A stretch of DNA of 16,631 bases from an uncultured Eubacteriaceae bacterium (lineage in GTDB: Bacteria > Bacillota > Clostridia > Oscillospirales > Acutalibacteraceae): NCBI GenBank assembly GCA_937905915.1, contig CALCVR010000366.1:1-16631 (forward strand), read 5' to 3'. Position 1 is the stretch's first letter. Every line of letters starts with the position of its first letter. The translations under genes were made by a program, and so were the position numbers. Shown piece by piece: positions 8,900 to 16,115 of the stretch. The notes under the pieces were generated by a model. It was not told where the DNA came from. It did not search any database and saw only the letters and a list, made by a program, of their open reading frames with translations.

Positions 8900-8917
8900 C
8901 AGTCATAACAGTCATAA
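8900..8917 (-). repeat. Perfect tandem duplication of a 9-base unit before ileS
   Basis: CAGTCATAA occurs twice in immediate succession (8900-8908 and 8909-8917). It lies between the divIVA stop and the ribosome binding site nearest the upstream ileS start. It may be a slippage duplication or a two-site binding element. Nothing else in the sequence decides between them. Confidence 0.6.
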
Positions 8918-8933
8918 AACAAACGATGGTTTG

Positions 8934-9665
8934 TTATCGATTTTCCAAAGTAGGATAATCGTCGTCAGCCGACATATCATAATGCTCGCCAAACCTCATT
9001 CCAAAGCTGCTTAAAGGACGACGAATTTCCTCCTCAGTCCGCTGGGCAGGGGTGCTTCTCTTCTCTGGAACAGGGGCGGCAGACGTTTGCTGCTGCAACT
9101 GTTCTTCCTCTGTAGATTCTTCCGCCGAACCTGATTCTTCCATAGGAGGAACCACCCGCTCAGCGGCTGGTTCCTCCTCTGCCTGCGTCTCTTTCCGCTC
9201 TTCTTCCGGCGCCTTTTCCGGCTCAGGCAAAGCGCTAATCAATGAAATATGTTCTTTATAGATAGAAAGCAAACGCTGCTTAAAGTGGCCAACTTCCTGT
9301 TGAATCTTGTCCAAAGCTTCGCTTTGACGAACCAATTCACGCTGGGTGCTTTCTACCATTTTTTCAGCTTTGATGGAGGCATCCTGCATAATGAGGTCGG
9401 CCTTATGCTGGGCTTCTCGTATAATGGCATCGCCGGCCTTTTGGGCGCTCAAAAAGGCGCTCTGAATGCTGGACTCTTCGCTGCGATACTCTTCAATTTT
9501 TTCCACCAGTACCTGCATCTTCTTTACCAACTGGCTATTTTCACGATACAATTTGTCGTAATCTTCGTAAAGCTCATCTAAAAATGCATCCACATCTTCC
9601 GGACGATAGCCTCCGAAAGAGCTCTTTTCAAACGTGCGATTCTTGATTTGCACGGGAGTCATCAT
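8934..9665 (-). CDS. divIVA: DivIVA-family cell division / polar scaffold protein
   Basis: The 243-residue product starts at ATG 9665 with AGGAGG nine bases upstream; a second ATG follows at 9662. The N-terminal DivIVA domain (MTPVQIKNRTFEKSSFGGYRPEDVDAFLDEL) has the membrane-curvature-binding region followed by long coiled coil to about residue 145. Then comes a Glu/Pro/Ala-rich low-complexity linker of roughly 65 residues and a short tail with SSFGMRFGEHYD. DivIVA proteins gather at negatively curved membrane at septa and poles and recruit division, wall-growth or chromosome-anchoring partners. The position after ylmH and before ileS is the classic one. The acidic linker and tail are probably partner-binding segments, which is inference. 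The stop codon lies in a small 7-bp AT-rich hairpin (8918-8935). Confidence 0.95.
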   Translation of the reverse strand: MMTPVQIKNRTFEKSSFGGYRPEDVDAFLDELYEDYDKLYRENSQLVKKMQVLVEKIEEYRSEESSIQSAFLSAQKAGDAIIREAQHKADLIMQDASIKAEKMVESTQRELVRQSEALDKIQQEVGHFKQRLLSIYKEHISLISALPEPEKAPEEERKETQAEEEPAAERVVPPMEESGSAEESTEEEQLQQQTSAAPVPEKRSTPAQRTEEEIRRPLSSFGMRFGEHYDMSADDDYPTLENR

Positions 9666-9679
9666 AGCGCTTGTCCTCC

Positions 9680-10438
9680 TTAACAGTATTTGTTTAATAA
9701 AATATGCAGTCTGCCCTTGCGAGTGGGTGGACCAAATTGCGCGATGATCCCACGGCCCCATCCCCGTATGGACAATTTATCCTCCTCTTTGACGGTGTAA
9801 GAGACATTGGTGCATACTTCATGGTTGACCGAGACAAGTCCCCCCTGGATCATTTTGACCGCTGTGGAACGAGATCCATTGGCAGCAAATGCCACCACAC
9901 AGTCTAGCCTGCTGGAGGCCACAACGCCTTCTTTCGGTTCTACCCGATGACCGGCAGGCAATTCCCCCTCCAAGCCCAAAAAGCATTTGACGCCTACACG
10001 CCCTACCTTTTCCACTTGGGAGGTAATATACTCTGCCATCTCTCTCAGCACAAATAGGACACATCGGCCTTCTTCTACCAAAATATCCCCTATTACTTCC
10101 CGCTTAATGCCCAAGGCCATCAACGATCCTAAAAAATCCCGATGGCTCAGAGAATCCTGTTTGCGAAAACGCAGCGTAACCGGTTCGATAGGGAAATCGC
10201 CTACATCCGGTTGATTTGGAAATACCCCAAACACCGTCCGCTCGGCCTCTTGGTATCCGCCCCAGCATAAAAAGAAAGCGCAGCCAAATTGCCGCGCCGT
10301 TGCCCGCGCCAGCACAGCTTGGCGCTCATCCAGAAATCCAACAAAACAAGGGCTTTTGCGCCGCTCGGATAAGCGGATAGCGTCCAGCACCCGGGCTTCC
10401 AACTGCTGATCCTCCAAAGAATGCTTCGATGCGCCCAC
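9680..10438 (-). CDS. ylmH: YlmH-family S4-domain RNA-binding protein
   Basis: The product is 252 residues. The N-terminal two thirds match the YlmH family (EARVLDAIRLSERR, CFVGFLDERQAVLA, LTLRFRKQD-like and HRDFLGSLMALGIKREVIGDI), and an S4 RNA-binding domain lies at about 175-235 (RLDCVVAFAANGSRSTAVKMIQGGLVSVN). YlmH homologues bind ribosomal RNA and have been linked to rescue of stalled ribosomes; older work ties the gene to the division cluster. The start is GTG at 10438 with AGGAGG five bases upstream. The gene ends 14 bases before divIVA and follows sepF. In B. subtilis ylmG would sit between sepF and ylmH; here that gene is missing. Confidence 0.93.
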   Translation of the reverse strand: MGASKHSLEDQQLEARVLDAIRLSERRKSPCFVGFLDERQAVLARATARQFGCAFFLCWGGYQEAERTVFGVFPNQPDVGDFPIEPVTLRFRKQDSLSHRDFLGSLMALGIKREVIGDILVEEGRCVLFVLREMAEYITSQVEKVGRVGVKCFLGLEGELPAGHRVEPKEGVVASSRLDCVVAFAANGSRSTAVKMIQGGLVSVNHEVCTNVSYTVKEEDKLSIRGWGRGIIAQFGPPTRKGRLHILLNKYC

Positions 10439-10458
10439 GGAAACCTCCTGCTAGAATA

Positions 10459-10502
10459 GGTTCAGCCGGCAGCGATGGTTTGCTCACCGCCCCGGCTCAA
10501 CC
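10459..10502 (-). other. Long imperfect stem-loop in the sepF-ylmH gap
   Basis: The arms GGTTCAGCCGG (10459-10469) and CCGGCTCAACC (10492-10502) pair with one internal mismatch. A second helix within (CAGCGATGG against the GCGGTG side, with one wobble pair) closes a seven-base loop. On the minus strand the structure ends just before the ylmH ribosome binding site and has no T tract. It may modulate ylmH translation or protect mRNA. The function is not established. Confidence 0.5.
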
Positions 10503-10516
10503 CTTTGCTCTTGTTT

Positions 10517-10975
10517 TTAGAAATAAACGCCGCTGTTTTCAAGTTCGTCCAATAAATCACCCATAATCCCCACGTTATAGGGGGTAATGATGTAGGTGTT
10601 GGTGGATGCACGCTTAATTTGGCCGTTGTTTGCATAGGCTACGCCGCTTAAGAAGTCCACCAATCGACGGGATACATCCTTATTGGTCTGCTCCAGATTG
10701 AGTACAATGGTGCGTTTCGCATTGAGATGATCGGCGATAGAAGAAGCATCCTCAAACCGCTCCGGTTTAACCAGAACCACCTGCAACTGCGCTGTTGCAT
10801 GAATGTTCACCACTTTATTGGCGCGTTTTGTCTCCCGGACGGGTTGTTCTTCCGGTTCTTCCTCCGGCTGCCTGGAAATAATATCGTCCATCTCATCGGT
10901 CTCCTCTTCGTAGTCGTAATCGTACTCCTCATCGGGGCCGCTCATAATATTCTTCATTTTATCGAGTAAGCTCAT
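10517..10975 (-). CDS. sepF: Cell division protein SepF
   Basis: SepF anchors FtsZ filaments to the membrane and shapes the septum. The 152-residue product has the N-terminal membrane-targeting start MSLLDKMKNIM, an acidic linker rich in Glu, Asp and Tyr (about 14-45), and a C-terminal DUF552 core. The core holds VVLVKPERFEDASSIADHL, RTIVLNLEQTNKDVSRRLVDFLSGVAYA and the closing NTYIITPYNVGI. ATG at 10975 is preceded by AGGAGG at 8 bases. The gene starts 12 bases after the yggS stop and belongs to the yggS-sepF pair seen across Firmicutes. I see no ftsA in this window, in line with SepF being able to act as an alternative anchor. Confidence 0.97.
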   Translation of the reverse strand: MSLLDKMKNIMSGPDEEYDYDYEEETDEMDDIISRQPEEEPEEQPVRETKRANKVVNIHATAQLQVVLVKPERFEDASSIADHLNAKRTIVLNLEQTNKDVSRRLVDFLSGVAYANNGQIKRASTNTYIITPYNVGIMGDLLDELENSGVYF

Positions 10976-10987
10976 GGGTGAAACCTC

Positions 10988-11725
10988 CTATTTTTTTCTC
11001 AATCCAAACAGTGCAGTCCCTGGCCGAATCAGATTGGAACCCTCCAAGATGGCCTCCTGATAATCGGCTGACATGCCCATGGACAGGTACTTCATACAAA
11101 CATTATCTATTTTTTTGGCCTTTATGTCAAGGAAGAGTTGGTTCATATTTGAAAAATATTGCCGAACTTGTGCGTTTGTTTCACAAATAGGCGGAATGCT
11201 CATCAATCCCTGAACCCTAATTCCTGGGAGCTCAGCCATTTTTTCTACCAGTTCCATGGCCTCCTGCCGGGATACACCGGATTTGCTTTGTTCTTCGCCG
11301 ATGTTAACCTCTATCAGGCAATTGGTAGTAAGCCCTTTTTCCACCGATATCCGGCTGATTTCCTGGGCCAAATGCATCCGATCCACCGATTGGATCATCT
11401 CCACTTCGCCCACAATCTTGCGCACCTTATTGGTCTGCAAGGCTCCGATCAAGTGGACGCCTATGCCATTCAAATGCAGATCCGTTTTTTTTGAAAGAAA
11501 CTCTTGTACACGGTTCTCCCCGATTTTATCCACGCCACAGGCAATGGCATGGTTGATAAGAGCAGGAGATACCGTTTTGGTCACAGCCAACAGGGTGATG
11601 TCCTCCGGACGCCGGCCTGAACGGATGGCCGCTTCTCCCATATGAAACCGGATTTCCTTGAGATTCTCCTCCACCATTTTAAGACGGGGATCTGTGTCAC
11701 TGCCGGGTAACCACTTTTCCATCAT
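10988..11725 (-). CDS. Pyridoxal phosphate homeostasis protein (YggS/YlmE/PROSC family)
   Basis: This cytoplasmic PLP-binding protein keeps free pyridoxal phosphate in balance; members have no known catalytic activity. The 245-residue product shows the PLP-lysine motif LLAVTKTVSP, then GENRVQEF, HLIGALQTNKVR, IQSVDR, LIEVNIGEEQSKSGV, GLMSIPP, LSMGMSADYQEAI and the phosphate-binding SNLIRPGTALFG. ATG at 11725 is preceded by AAAGGA. The reading frame continues upstream within the HlyD-like gene, but the family N-terminus and the ribosome binding site support 11725 (or the next ATG at 11722). The start lies inside the 3' end of the HlyD-like gene with a 29-base overlap, so translation is likely coupled. 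sepF follows 12 bases after. Confidence 0.95.
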   Translation of the reverse strand: MMEKWLPGSDTDPRLKMVEENLKEIRFHMGEAAIRSGRRPEDITLLAVTKTVSPALINHAIACGVDKIGENRVQEFLSKKTDLHLNGIGVHLIGALQTNKVRKIVGEVEMIQSVDRMHLAQEISRISVEKGLTTNCLIEVNIGEEQSKSGVSRQEAMELVEKMAELPGIRVQGLMSIPPICETNAQVRQYFSNMNQLFLDIKAKKIDNVCMKYLSMGMSADYQEAILEGSNLIRPGTALFGLRKK

Positions 11726-12920
11726 AAAGATCCTTTCCTTCCACAATGACCTGATCGTAAGGCTGCAATGCATCTTGCAGATCGGTGTCGGTTTTACAGA
11801 GCATGTAATCGCCGTTGCTGTATACCTTTTCAATAGGGGCAAATTGGGCTACGGCTCCCTCCACAATATAAACCCCCATTTGGTTGTCTTTAAAGTGGAT
11901 GGCCTGATTGCTCACGCGGATGCCCGAATAGCTCTTAAACCGGATTGTTACCGGCTGTTTTCGCAGAGAACTGAGCACATCCGATAAGATATCGCTTTGG
12001 AGCACCACCGCGCAGGAACCGTCCTTTTCAGCATTGACAGCCAATACCGTCATGGCGATTTCCTCTGGGGAAAGTTCCGGAACCTGCAACTGAACCTGGC
12101 TGCCTGCTTTTATCCCAACACCTGAATCAGCTGGTAAATTGAACACATAGTACCACTCATGTTCCGACGCTAGTTTTCCTACGGCGTTAGCTCCCTCTGT
12201 GGAAGCCGGTTTTTGAAGAAGCTCTTCCACCTGGGATTTGGTCATCTTTGCCAGCTCGTCGCAGTCGGCCGCATATTCATAACCGTCGATGTTGGAATAA
12301 AAATAGCCTGAGGCCGGGGCGGTAATGGTGGAAACCGGTTCGGAATGCTTTTGCAACAACGCGTCCCGCTCCTGTGTCAGCTGCTGGACACGGGCGTCAA
12401 AATTCTCCACCTTTCCCGTTACCAATTGACGGCGGTTATAAAGGTCTAAAAGATCGTTTTTCGACTGCTCTAATTTGGAAAACTGACGGCTTGCTGTTAC
12501 ATCCAACAGCTGAAACAATTTATCGCTCAACTGCTTGTCCAGCGAATCTACCGATACTGCTCCACCTAGGTTTGCCGATTCCACCTCTTTTAGCATTTTA
12601 ATCTGTTCGTCAAGGTTCCGTATGGTTTGATGGGCTTTGGCAGTTTCCTCGTCTTGACAGATGTATGCCACCGTTCCCTCATAGCCTACCTTTTCCCCGT
12701 CGGCCAAGGCATAGGACTTTACCCCTTCTGCATCGGAGGTTAAAATCTGTTCCCGGCGCACCATCATACCCTCTACTGTGAGTTCATCATAAGCCTCGGT
12801 CACATAGGCAATTTCTGTGGTAACCTGGTTGTTGCCGGACATGATCGCCTGCACAACTACATAAGCGATTAGCAACACCGCTATAAGGCCGACTCCCACG
12901 CGTACAGCTACTTTGCTCAA
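11697..12920 (-). CDS. HlyD-like membrane-anchored adaptor protein, function unknown
   Basis: The 407-residue product has a short basic N-terminus, one membrane segment (about residues 8-27), a long helical and probably coiled-coil region (about 85-190), and beta-rich domains around it. The stretch TITAPASGYFYSNIDGYE resembles the lipoyl/barrel-sandwich half of membrane fusion proteins. I chose the TTG start at 12920 because AGGAGG lies 8 bases before it; a GTG at 12929 in the same frame would touch the Shine-Dalgarno sequence and is not plausible. Family knowledge: HlyD/MFP proteins link ABC or other exporters to a second barrier. No ATPase or permease partner is near, and the cell type suggested has no outer membrane. 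Cotranscription with yggS, sepF and divIVA suggests a role at the envelope or septum, but that is inference. Confidence 0.8.
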   Translation of the reverse strand: MSKVAVRVGVGLIAVLLIAYVVVQAIMSGNNQVTTEIAYVTEAYDELTVEGMMVRREQILTSDAEGVKSYALADGEKVGYEGTVAYICQDEETAKAHQTIRNLDEQIKMLKEVESANLGGAVSVDSLDKQLSDKLFQLLDVTASRQFSKLEQSKNDLLDLYNRRQLVTGKVENFDARVQQLTQERDALLQKHSEPVSTITAPASGYFYSNIDGYEYAADCDELAKMTKSQVEELLQKPASTEGANAVGKLASEHEWYYVFNLPADSGVGIKAGSQVQLQVPELSPEEIAMTVLAVNAEKDGSCAVVLQSDILSDVLSSLRKQPVTIRFKSYSGIRVSNQAIHFKDNQMGVYIVEGAVAQFAPIEKVYSNGDYMLCKTDTDLQDALQPYDQVIVEGKDLYDGKVVTRQ

Positions 12921-13012
12921 CCGGTCCACCTCCTTTTTTGGAATATCTTTAGACCGCTATTTGTATCATCCCTCATAAAAAGAAGAGAAAGATGTTGGAC
13001 AATCCTCCTTGT

Positions 13013-13978
13013 TTAACAGGTTTTATTATAGCACAAGCCCAGCTCTTTTTCTACCAGCTCACAGGCCTTTTTACAAAGGATGTCAAAGCTGCCCAAGGCA
13101 TCGGCTTCCAGCCAATGAATTCGTTCATCCCGCCGAAACCATGTCAACTGGCGCTTTGCATAGCGGCGGGTACTCTGCTTGAGTCGTTCCAGCGCTTCTT
13201 CCAACGAAACCTCTCCTTTTAAATAAGGGAAAAGCTCCTTATGGCCGATGGCTTGCAGCCCGCATCCTTCTTCTACCTCTATCGCGGCTTTGGCCTCCTC
13301 CAGAAGGCCTTGTTCCATCATTTGATCTACCCTTTTGTTGATGCGGTCGTAGAGCTTTTGACGGTCCTGATAACAGATGCCGATCATAATAGGATGATAG
13401 GGCGACGGACTCTCCCGGGAACGGCGGCGCTGTTCGGCCATGGTGATGCCGGTGAGCGTATACATCTCTATGGCCCGCACGATTCGCCCTACGTTGTTGG
13501 GATGAAGAGCGGCGGCGGTTTCCGGATCGTACTGGGTCAGTTCATTCAAAAGGGCTTGTCCGCCCTCTTCCTTCGCGCGTCGGTTAAGGCGCTGCCGCAG
13601 CTCTGGATCGGACGGGGAATCTATAAACTGAATGTTGTCCAAAAGGGCGGAGATGTAAAGCCCGGTCCCTCCTACCAGGATCGGAAGGCTGCCTCTATAT
13701 CGGATATCCTTTATACACTGCTCCGCCAATTGGCACCATCGCGCCACACTAAACTGTTCCCTCGGATCGAGGAATCCCATCAGATGATGCGGGACATTCT
13801 CCATCTCCTCTTTTGTAGGCTGTGCCGTGCCGATTGGCATACCTTTGTACACCTGCATGGAATCGGCCGATATCACTTCCCCTGAGAATCTTTTGGCCAG
13901 ATATACGCCCAACCCTGTTTTTCCCGATGCCGTCGGCCCTACCACCGCCACAACCGGGATGCTTTGCTGTGTGGGCAT
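13013..13978 (-). CDS. miaA: tRNA dimethylallyltransferase
   Basis: MiaA transfers a dimethylallyl group to N6 of A37 in tRNAs reading UNN codons. The predicted product is 321 residues from ATG 13978, with GGAGGG six bases upstream. It has the P-loop GPTASGKT (14-21), the substrate-contacting SADSMQVYKGMPIGTAQPT, GGTGLYISALL, VGRIVRAIEMY, and the C-terminal YAKRQLTWFRR used in tRNA binding. An upstream in-frame ATG at 14059 would run through the metK terminator and is rejected. The gene sits just after that terminator, about 27 bases from the T tract, so it needs read-through or an unseen promoter. The next gene, the HlyD-like one, starts 92 bases after its stop with no terminator visible between. 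Confidence 0.97.
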   Translation of the reverse strand: MPTQQSIPVVAVVGPTASGKTGLGVYLAKRFSGEVISADSMQVYKGMPIGTAQPTKEEMENVPHHLMGFLDPREQFSVARWCQLAEQCIKDIRYRGSLPILVGGTGLYISALLDNIQFIDSPSDPELRQRLNRRAKEEGGQALLNELTQYDPETAAALHPNNVGRIVRAIEMYTLTGITMAEQRRRSRESPSPYHPIMIGICYQDRQKLYDRINKRVDQMMEQGLLEEAKAAIEVEEGCGLQAIGHKELFPYLKGEVSLEEALERLKQSTRRYAKRQLTWFRRDERIHWLEADALGSFDILCKKACELVEKELGLCYNKTC

Positions 13979-14005
13979 GTTCTTCCCTCCTCTGCCGTAT
14001 GGAAT

Positions 14006-14046
14006 AAAAAAGACGCATCCGGATTGATTGTTCTGCCGGATGCGTC
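14006..14046 (-). terminator. Intrinsic terminator of metK
   Basis: The arms GACGCATCCGG (14012-14022) and CCGGATGCGTC (14036-14046) form an 11-bp perfect stem. On the minus strand it is followed by six T (14006-14011) and lies directly past the metK stop codon. It separates the metK unit from miaA. Confidence 0.93.
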
Positions 14047-14062
14047 TCCTCTGCCACATTGT

Positions 14063-15250
14063 TTAATCTTTCAAAGCTGCTTTCAACTGATCCACCCGGT
14101 CGACCTTTTCCCACGGCACATCCAGATCCTCTCGGCCCATATGGCCATAGGCAGCCACCTGGCGGTAAATCGGACGGCGCAGGTCCAATTTGCGGATAAT
14201 AGCGCCGGGACGCAGGTCGAATACCTCTTGTACTGCATCCGCCAGTTTCTCGTCCTCCACCGTCCCGGTGCCGAAGGTATCCACCATCACCGATACGGGA
14301 CGGGCTACGCCAATGGCATAAGCCAACTGGATCTCGCATTTTTTAGCAAGCCCTGCGGCCACAATATTCTTTGCCACATAACGGGCCGCATAAGCGGCCG
14401 AACGGTCTACTTTGGTGGGATCCTTGCCGGAGAAGGCGCCGCCGCCGTGACGGGCATATCCGCCGTAGGTATCCACAATGATCTTGCGGCCGGTGAGACC
14501 GGCATCTCCCTGGGGGCCTCCTGTGACAAATCGGCCGGTGGGATTGATGTAAATCAAGGTATCGTCATCCATAAGCTCAGCGGGTACTACCGGACGGATG
14601 ACCTCCCTCTCCACATCTTTGCGGATCTGTTCCAGAGAGACGTCGGGGCGATGCTGGGTGGAAACTACCACCGTGTGCACACGGACAGGGCGATCCCCTT
14701 CGTACTCCAATGTAACTTGGGTCTTTCCGTCCGGCCAAAGATAAGGAAGAATCCCCTCCTTGCGCACCCAGGCAAGGCGTTTTGCCATGCGATGGGAAAG
14801 GGAGATTGCCAGCGGCATTTTTTCCGGAGTTTCATCGCAGGCGTATCCAAACATCATACCCTGGTCGCCGGCGCCGGTTGAATCGCCGTCGTCCTGTAAT
14901 CCCTCTTCCCGGACCTCAATCCCCTCGTCCACGCCCTGGGCAATGTCGGGGGACTGCTCGTCAATGGCGGTGAGGACGGCGCAGGTATTGCCGTCAAACC
15001 CCATCTCATTGCCGGTATAGCCGATGTCGTTGACCACCTGGCGCACTACCTTGGGGATGTCCACATAACAGGAGGTGGTAATTTCCCCATACACCAGCAT
15101 GAGCCCTGTAGCGGCTGAAACCTCGCAGGCCACGCGGGCACCAGGATCCTGTGCCAGGATGCTATCTAAAATGGCGTCGGCAACCTGGTCGCACATTTTA
15201 TCGGGATGTCCCTCTGTTACCGATTCCGACGAAAACAACTTGCGGTTCAT
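14063..15250 (-). CDS. metK: S-adenosylmethionine synthetase
   Basis: MetK makes S-adenosylmethionine from methionine and ATP in the cytoplasm. The 395-residue product has the family start [13 protein letters not shown] (7-18), [18 protein letters not shown], the methionine/ATP loop region [23 protein letters not shown], and the [19 protein letters not shown] motif that binds metal and phosphate. ATG 15250 is preceded by AAGGAG with 8 bases between; a GTG at 15259 in frame lies inside the ribosome binding site and is rejected. The length is normal. The gene is preceded by a SAM-I riboswitch with its terminator, so product feedback on transcription is expected, and it is followed by a strong terminator. 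Confidence 0.98.
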   Translation of the reverse strand: MNRKLFSSESVTEGHPDKMCDQVADAILDSILAQDPGARVACEVSAATGLMLVYGEITTSCYVDIPKVVRQVVNDIGYTGNEMGFDGNTCAVLTAIDEQSPDIAQGVDEGIEVREEGLQDDGDSTGAGDQGMMFGYACDETPEKMPLAISLSHRMAKRLAWVRKEGILPYLWPDGKTQVTLEYEGDRPVRVHTVVVSTQHRPDVSLEQIRKDVEREVIRPVVPAELMDDDTLIYINPTGRFVTGGPQGDAGLTGRKIIVDTYGGYARHGGGAFSGKDPTKVDRSAAYAARYVAKNIVAAGLAKKCEIQLAYAIGVARPVSVMVDTFGTGTVEDEKLADAVQEVFDLRPGAIIRKLDLRRPIYRQVAAYGHMGREDLDVPWEKVDRVDQLKAALKD

Positions 15251-15276
15251 TGCTTGCACTCCTTAAGTACCTTATC

Positions 15277-15311
15277 AAAAAAATGGCGCCCGCATATCCG
15301 GCAGCGGGCGC
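15277..15311 (-). terminator. Expression-platform terminator of the metK SAM-I riboswitch
   Basis: GCGCCCGC (15286-15293) pairs with GCGGGCGC (15304-15311) around a ten-base loop, followed on the minus strand by seven T (15277-15283). It sits between the aptamer and the metK ribosome binding site, as expected for the SAM-bound off state. Confidence 0.93.
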
Positions 15312-15320
15312 TCAAAAAGC

Positions 15321-15417
15321 CTCATCTTCCGGCTATCACACCGCAGGACTTAGCACCTTGCCTACAGGCAGGTTGCCGGGCTTCACAGGGCCTGATCCCT
15401 CAGCCACTCTTGATAAG
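15321..15417 (-). promoter_or_regulatory. SAM-I (S-box) riboswitch aptamer controlling metK
   Basis: Read on the minus strand, the leader has the S-box consensus: CTTATCAAGAGTGG, GAGGGATCAGGCCC, TGAAGCCCGGCAACC, then AAGGTGCTAAGTCC and the closing GATAGCCGGAAGATGAG. P1 is CTTATC (15412-15417) with GATGAG (15321-15326). The class binds S-adenosylmethionine and turns off transcription of methionine and SAM genes. Its place before metK, with a terminator next, fits feedback control. The aptamer core is complete. Confidence 0.96.
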
Positions 15418-15436
15418 GATGATTTTATTTTGTTTT

Positions 15437-15465
15437 AGTATAACACAATTCGACATTTTTGAAAA
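15437..15465 (-). promoter_or_regulatory. Vegetative promoter of the metK leader
   Basis: On the minus strand, -10 TATACT (15437-15442) is preceded at 17 bases by -35 TTTTCA (15460-15465, four of six matches to consensus). Transcription would start about 10 bases before the S-box P1 strand, the expected distance for a riboswitch leader. Confidence 0.75.
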
Positions 15466-15546
15466 GATTCTTCCTCGCTTCTTCTCTGTCTCCGCCAGAA
15501 AGATTCCCTCCAAAAGCCATATGGATTTTGTATATTTTGACGGCAT

Positions 15547-16107
15547 TCACACCGTATGAGCCGTTCTTCGGAAATAATATCCAACCGGCATGGAGATCAC
15601 AAAGGTCGCGGCTGAATTGATCAAAGATTTCAGTAGGTTAAACGGAATAATAACCGGCCAAATCATAGCCGATACCACCTCCATAGGCTGTCCATAAACA
15701 TGCACCGTCAAAACAAGGTTAAGGGGAACCATCAATGCCGTCATGGCTAGAGATCCTGCTAAAAGCCCGAGAATCATATTGAGTGCTCTTGGTTTTGCCC
15801 GATAGATCAGGCTGGAAAGCAGTACCAATGCTCCTGACGCACAAAAGTGCATTACCAGTCCCACCCATCCATCAGGGCTAAGTAAAAATGCCTGGATGAC
15901 CGAAACCATCAAGAGAATTCCCAGTCCCTCCACAGGGCCTAACATCACACCTCCGATGAGAACCGGAATATCAGCCATATCGTACATCAAAAAGGGAGCC
16001 GCAGGAAACAGCGGGAATCGGATCAGCATGACCAATACGACCGAGAGGGCAGCTAACATTCCCATGGTGGTCAGGCGAAAAGATGTCTTGCTTGTACCTA
16101 GTTTCAT
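15547..16107 (-). CDS. ribU: Riboflavin ECF transporter substrate-binding (S) component
   Basis: RibU is a small membrane protein that binds riboflavin and works with the shared ECF module (two ATPases and EcfT, not in this window). The 186-residue product is largely hydrophobic, with about six membrane segments. It has the RibU pattern of an N-terminal LRRFP-like turn followed by FLMYDMADIPVLIGG and MLGPVEGLGI. ATG 16107 is preceded by AAGGAG at 8 bases. The FMN riboswitch directly upstream is strong independent support for a riboflavin role. I see no clear terminator between its stop and the metK promoter, so transcripts may run on into the S-box leader. Confidence 0.95.
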   Translation of the reverse strand: MKLGTSKTSFRLTTMGMLAALSVVLVMLIRFPLFPAAPFLMYDMADIPVLIGGVMLGPVEGLGILLMVSVIQAFLLSPDGWVGLVMHFCASGALVLLSSLIYRAKPRALNMILGLLAGSLAMTALMVPLNLVLTVHVYGQPMEVVSAMIWPVIIPFNLLKSLINSAATFVISMPVGYYFRRTAHTV

Positions 16108-16115
16108 ACAACATT

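Noticed and set aside
8828..8933. T-box riboswitch before ileS
   Set aside because: The gap is about 100 bases with no specifier-loop stem, no T-box consensus and no terminator.
12917..12976. Tiny frame of 19 codons (beginning MRDDTNSG) whose TGA overlaps the TTG start of the HlyD-like gene
   Set aside because: The overlap is suggestive of coupling, but the ATG has no properly spaced ribosome binding site, and part of its sequence is simply the next gene's Shine-Dalgarno region.
13241..13885. Open frame of about 214 codons on the plus strand opposite miaA
   Set aside because: No ribosome binding site or promoter, and miaA on the other strand is a complete, well-conserved gene.
13979..14059. 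N-terminal extension of MiaA from ATG 14059
   Set aside because: It would read through the metK terminator stem, and the conserved family N-terminus begins at 13978, which has its own GGAGGG.
13964..14881. Long open frame on the plus strand opposite metK and the start of miaA (about 305 codons)
   Set aside because: It mirrors the codon structure of metK, spans the metK terminator, lacks a ribosome binding site, and its translation resembles no family; it is a shadow.
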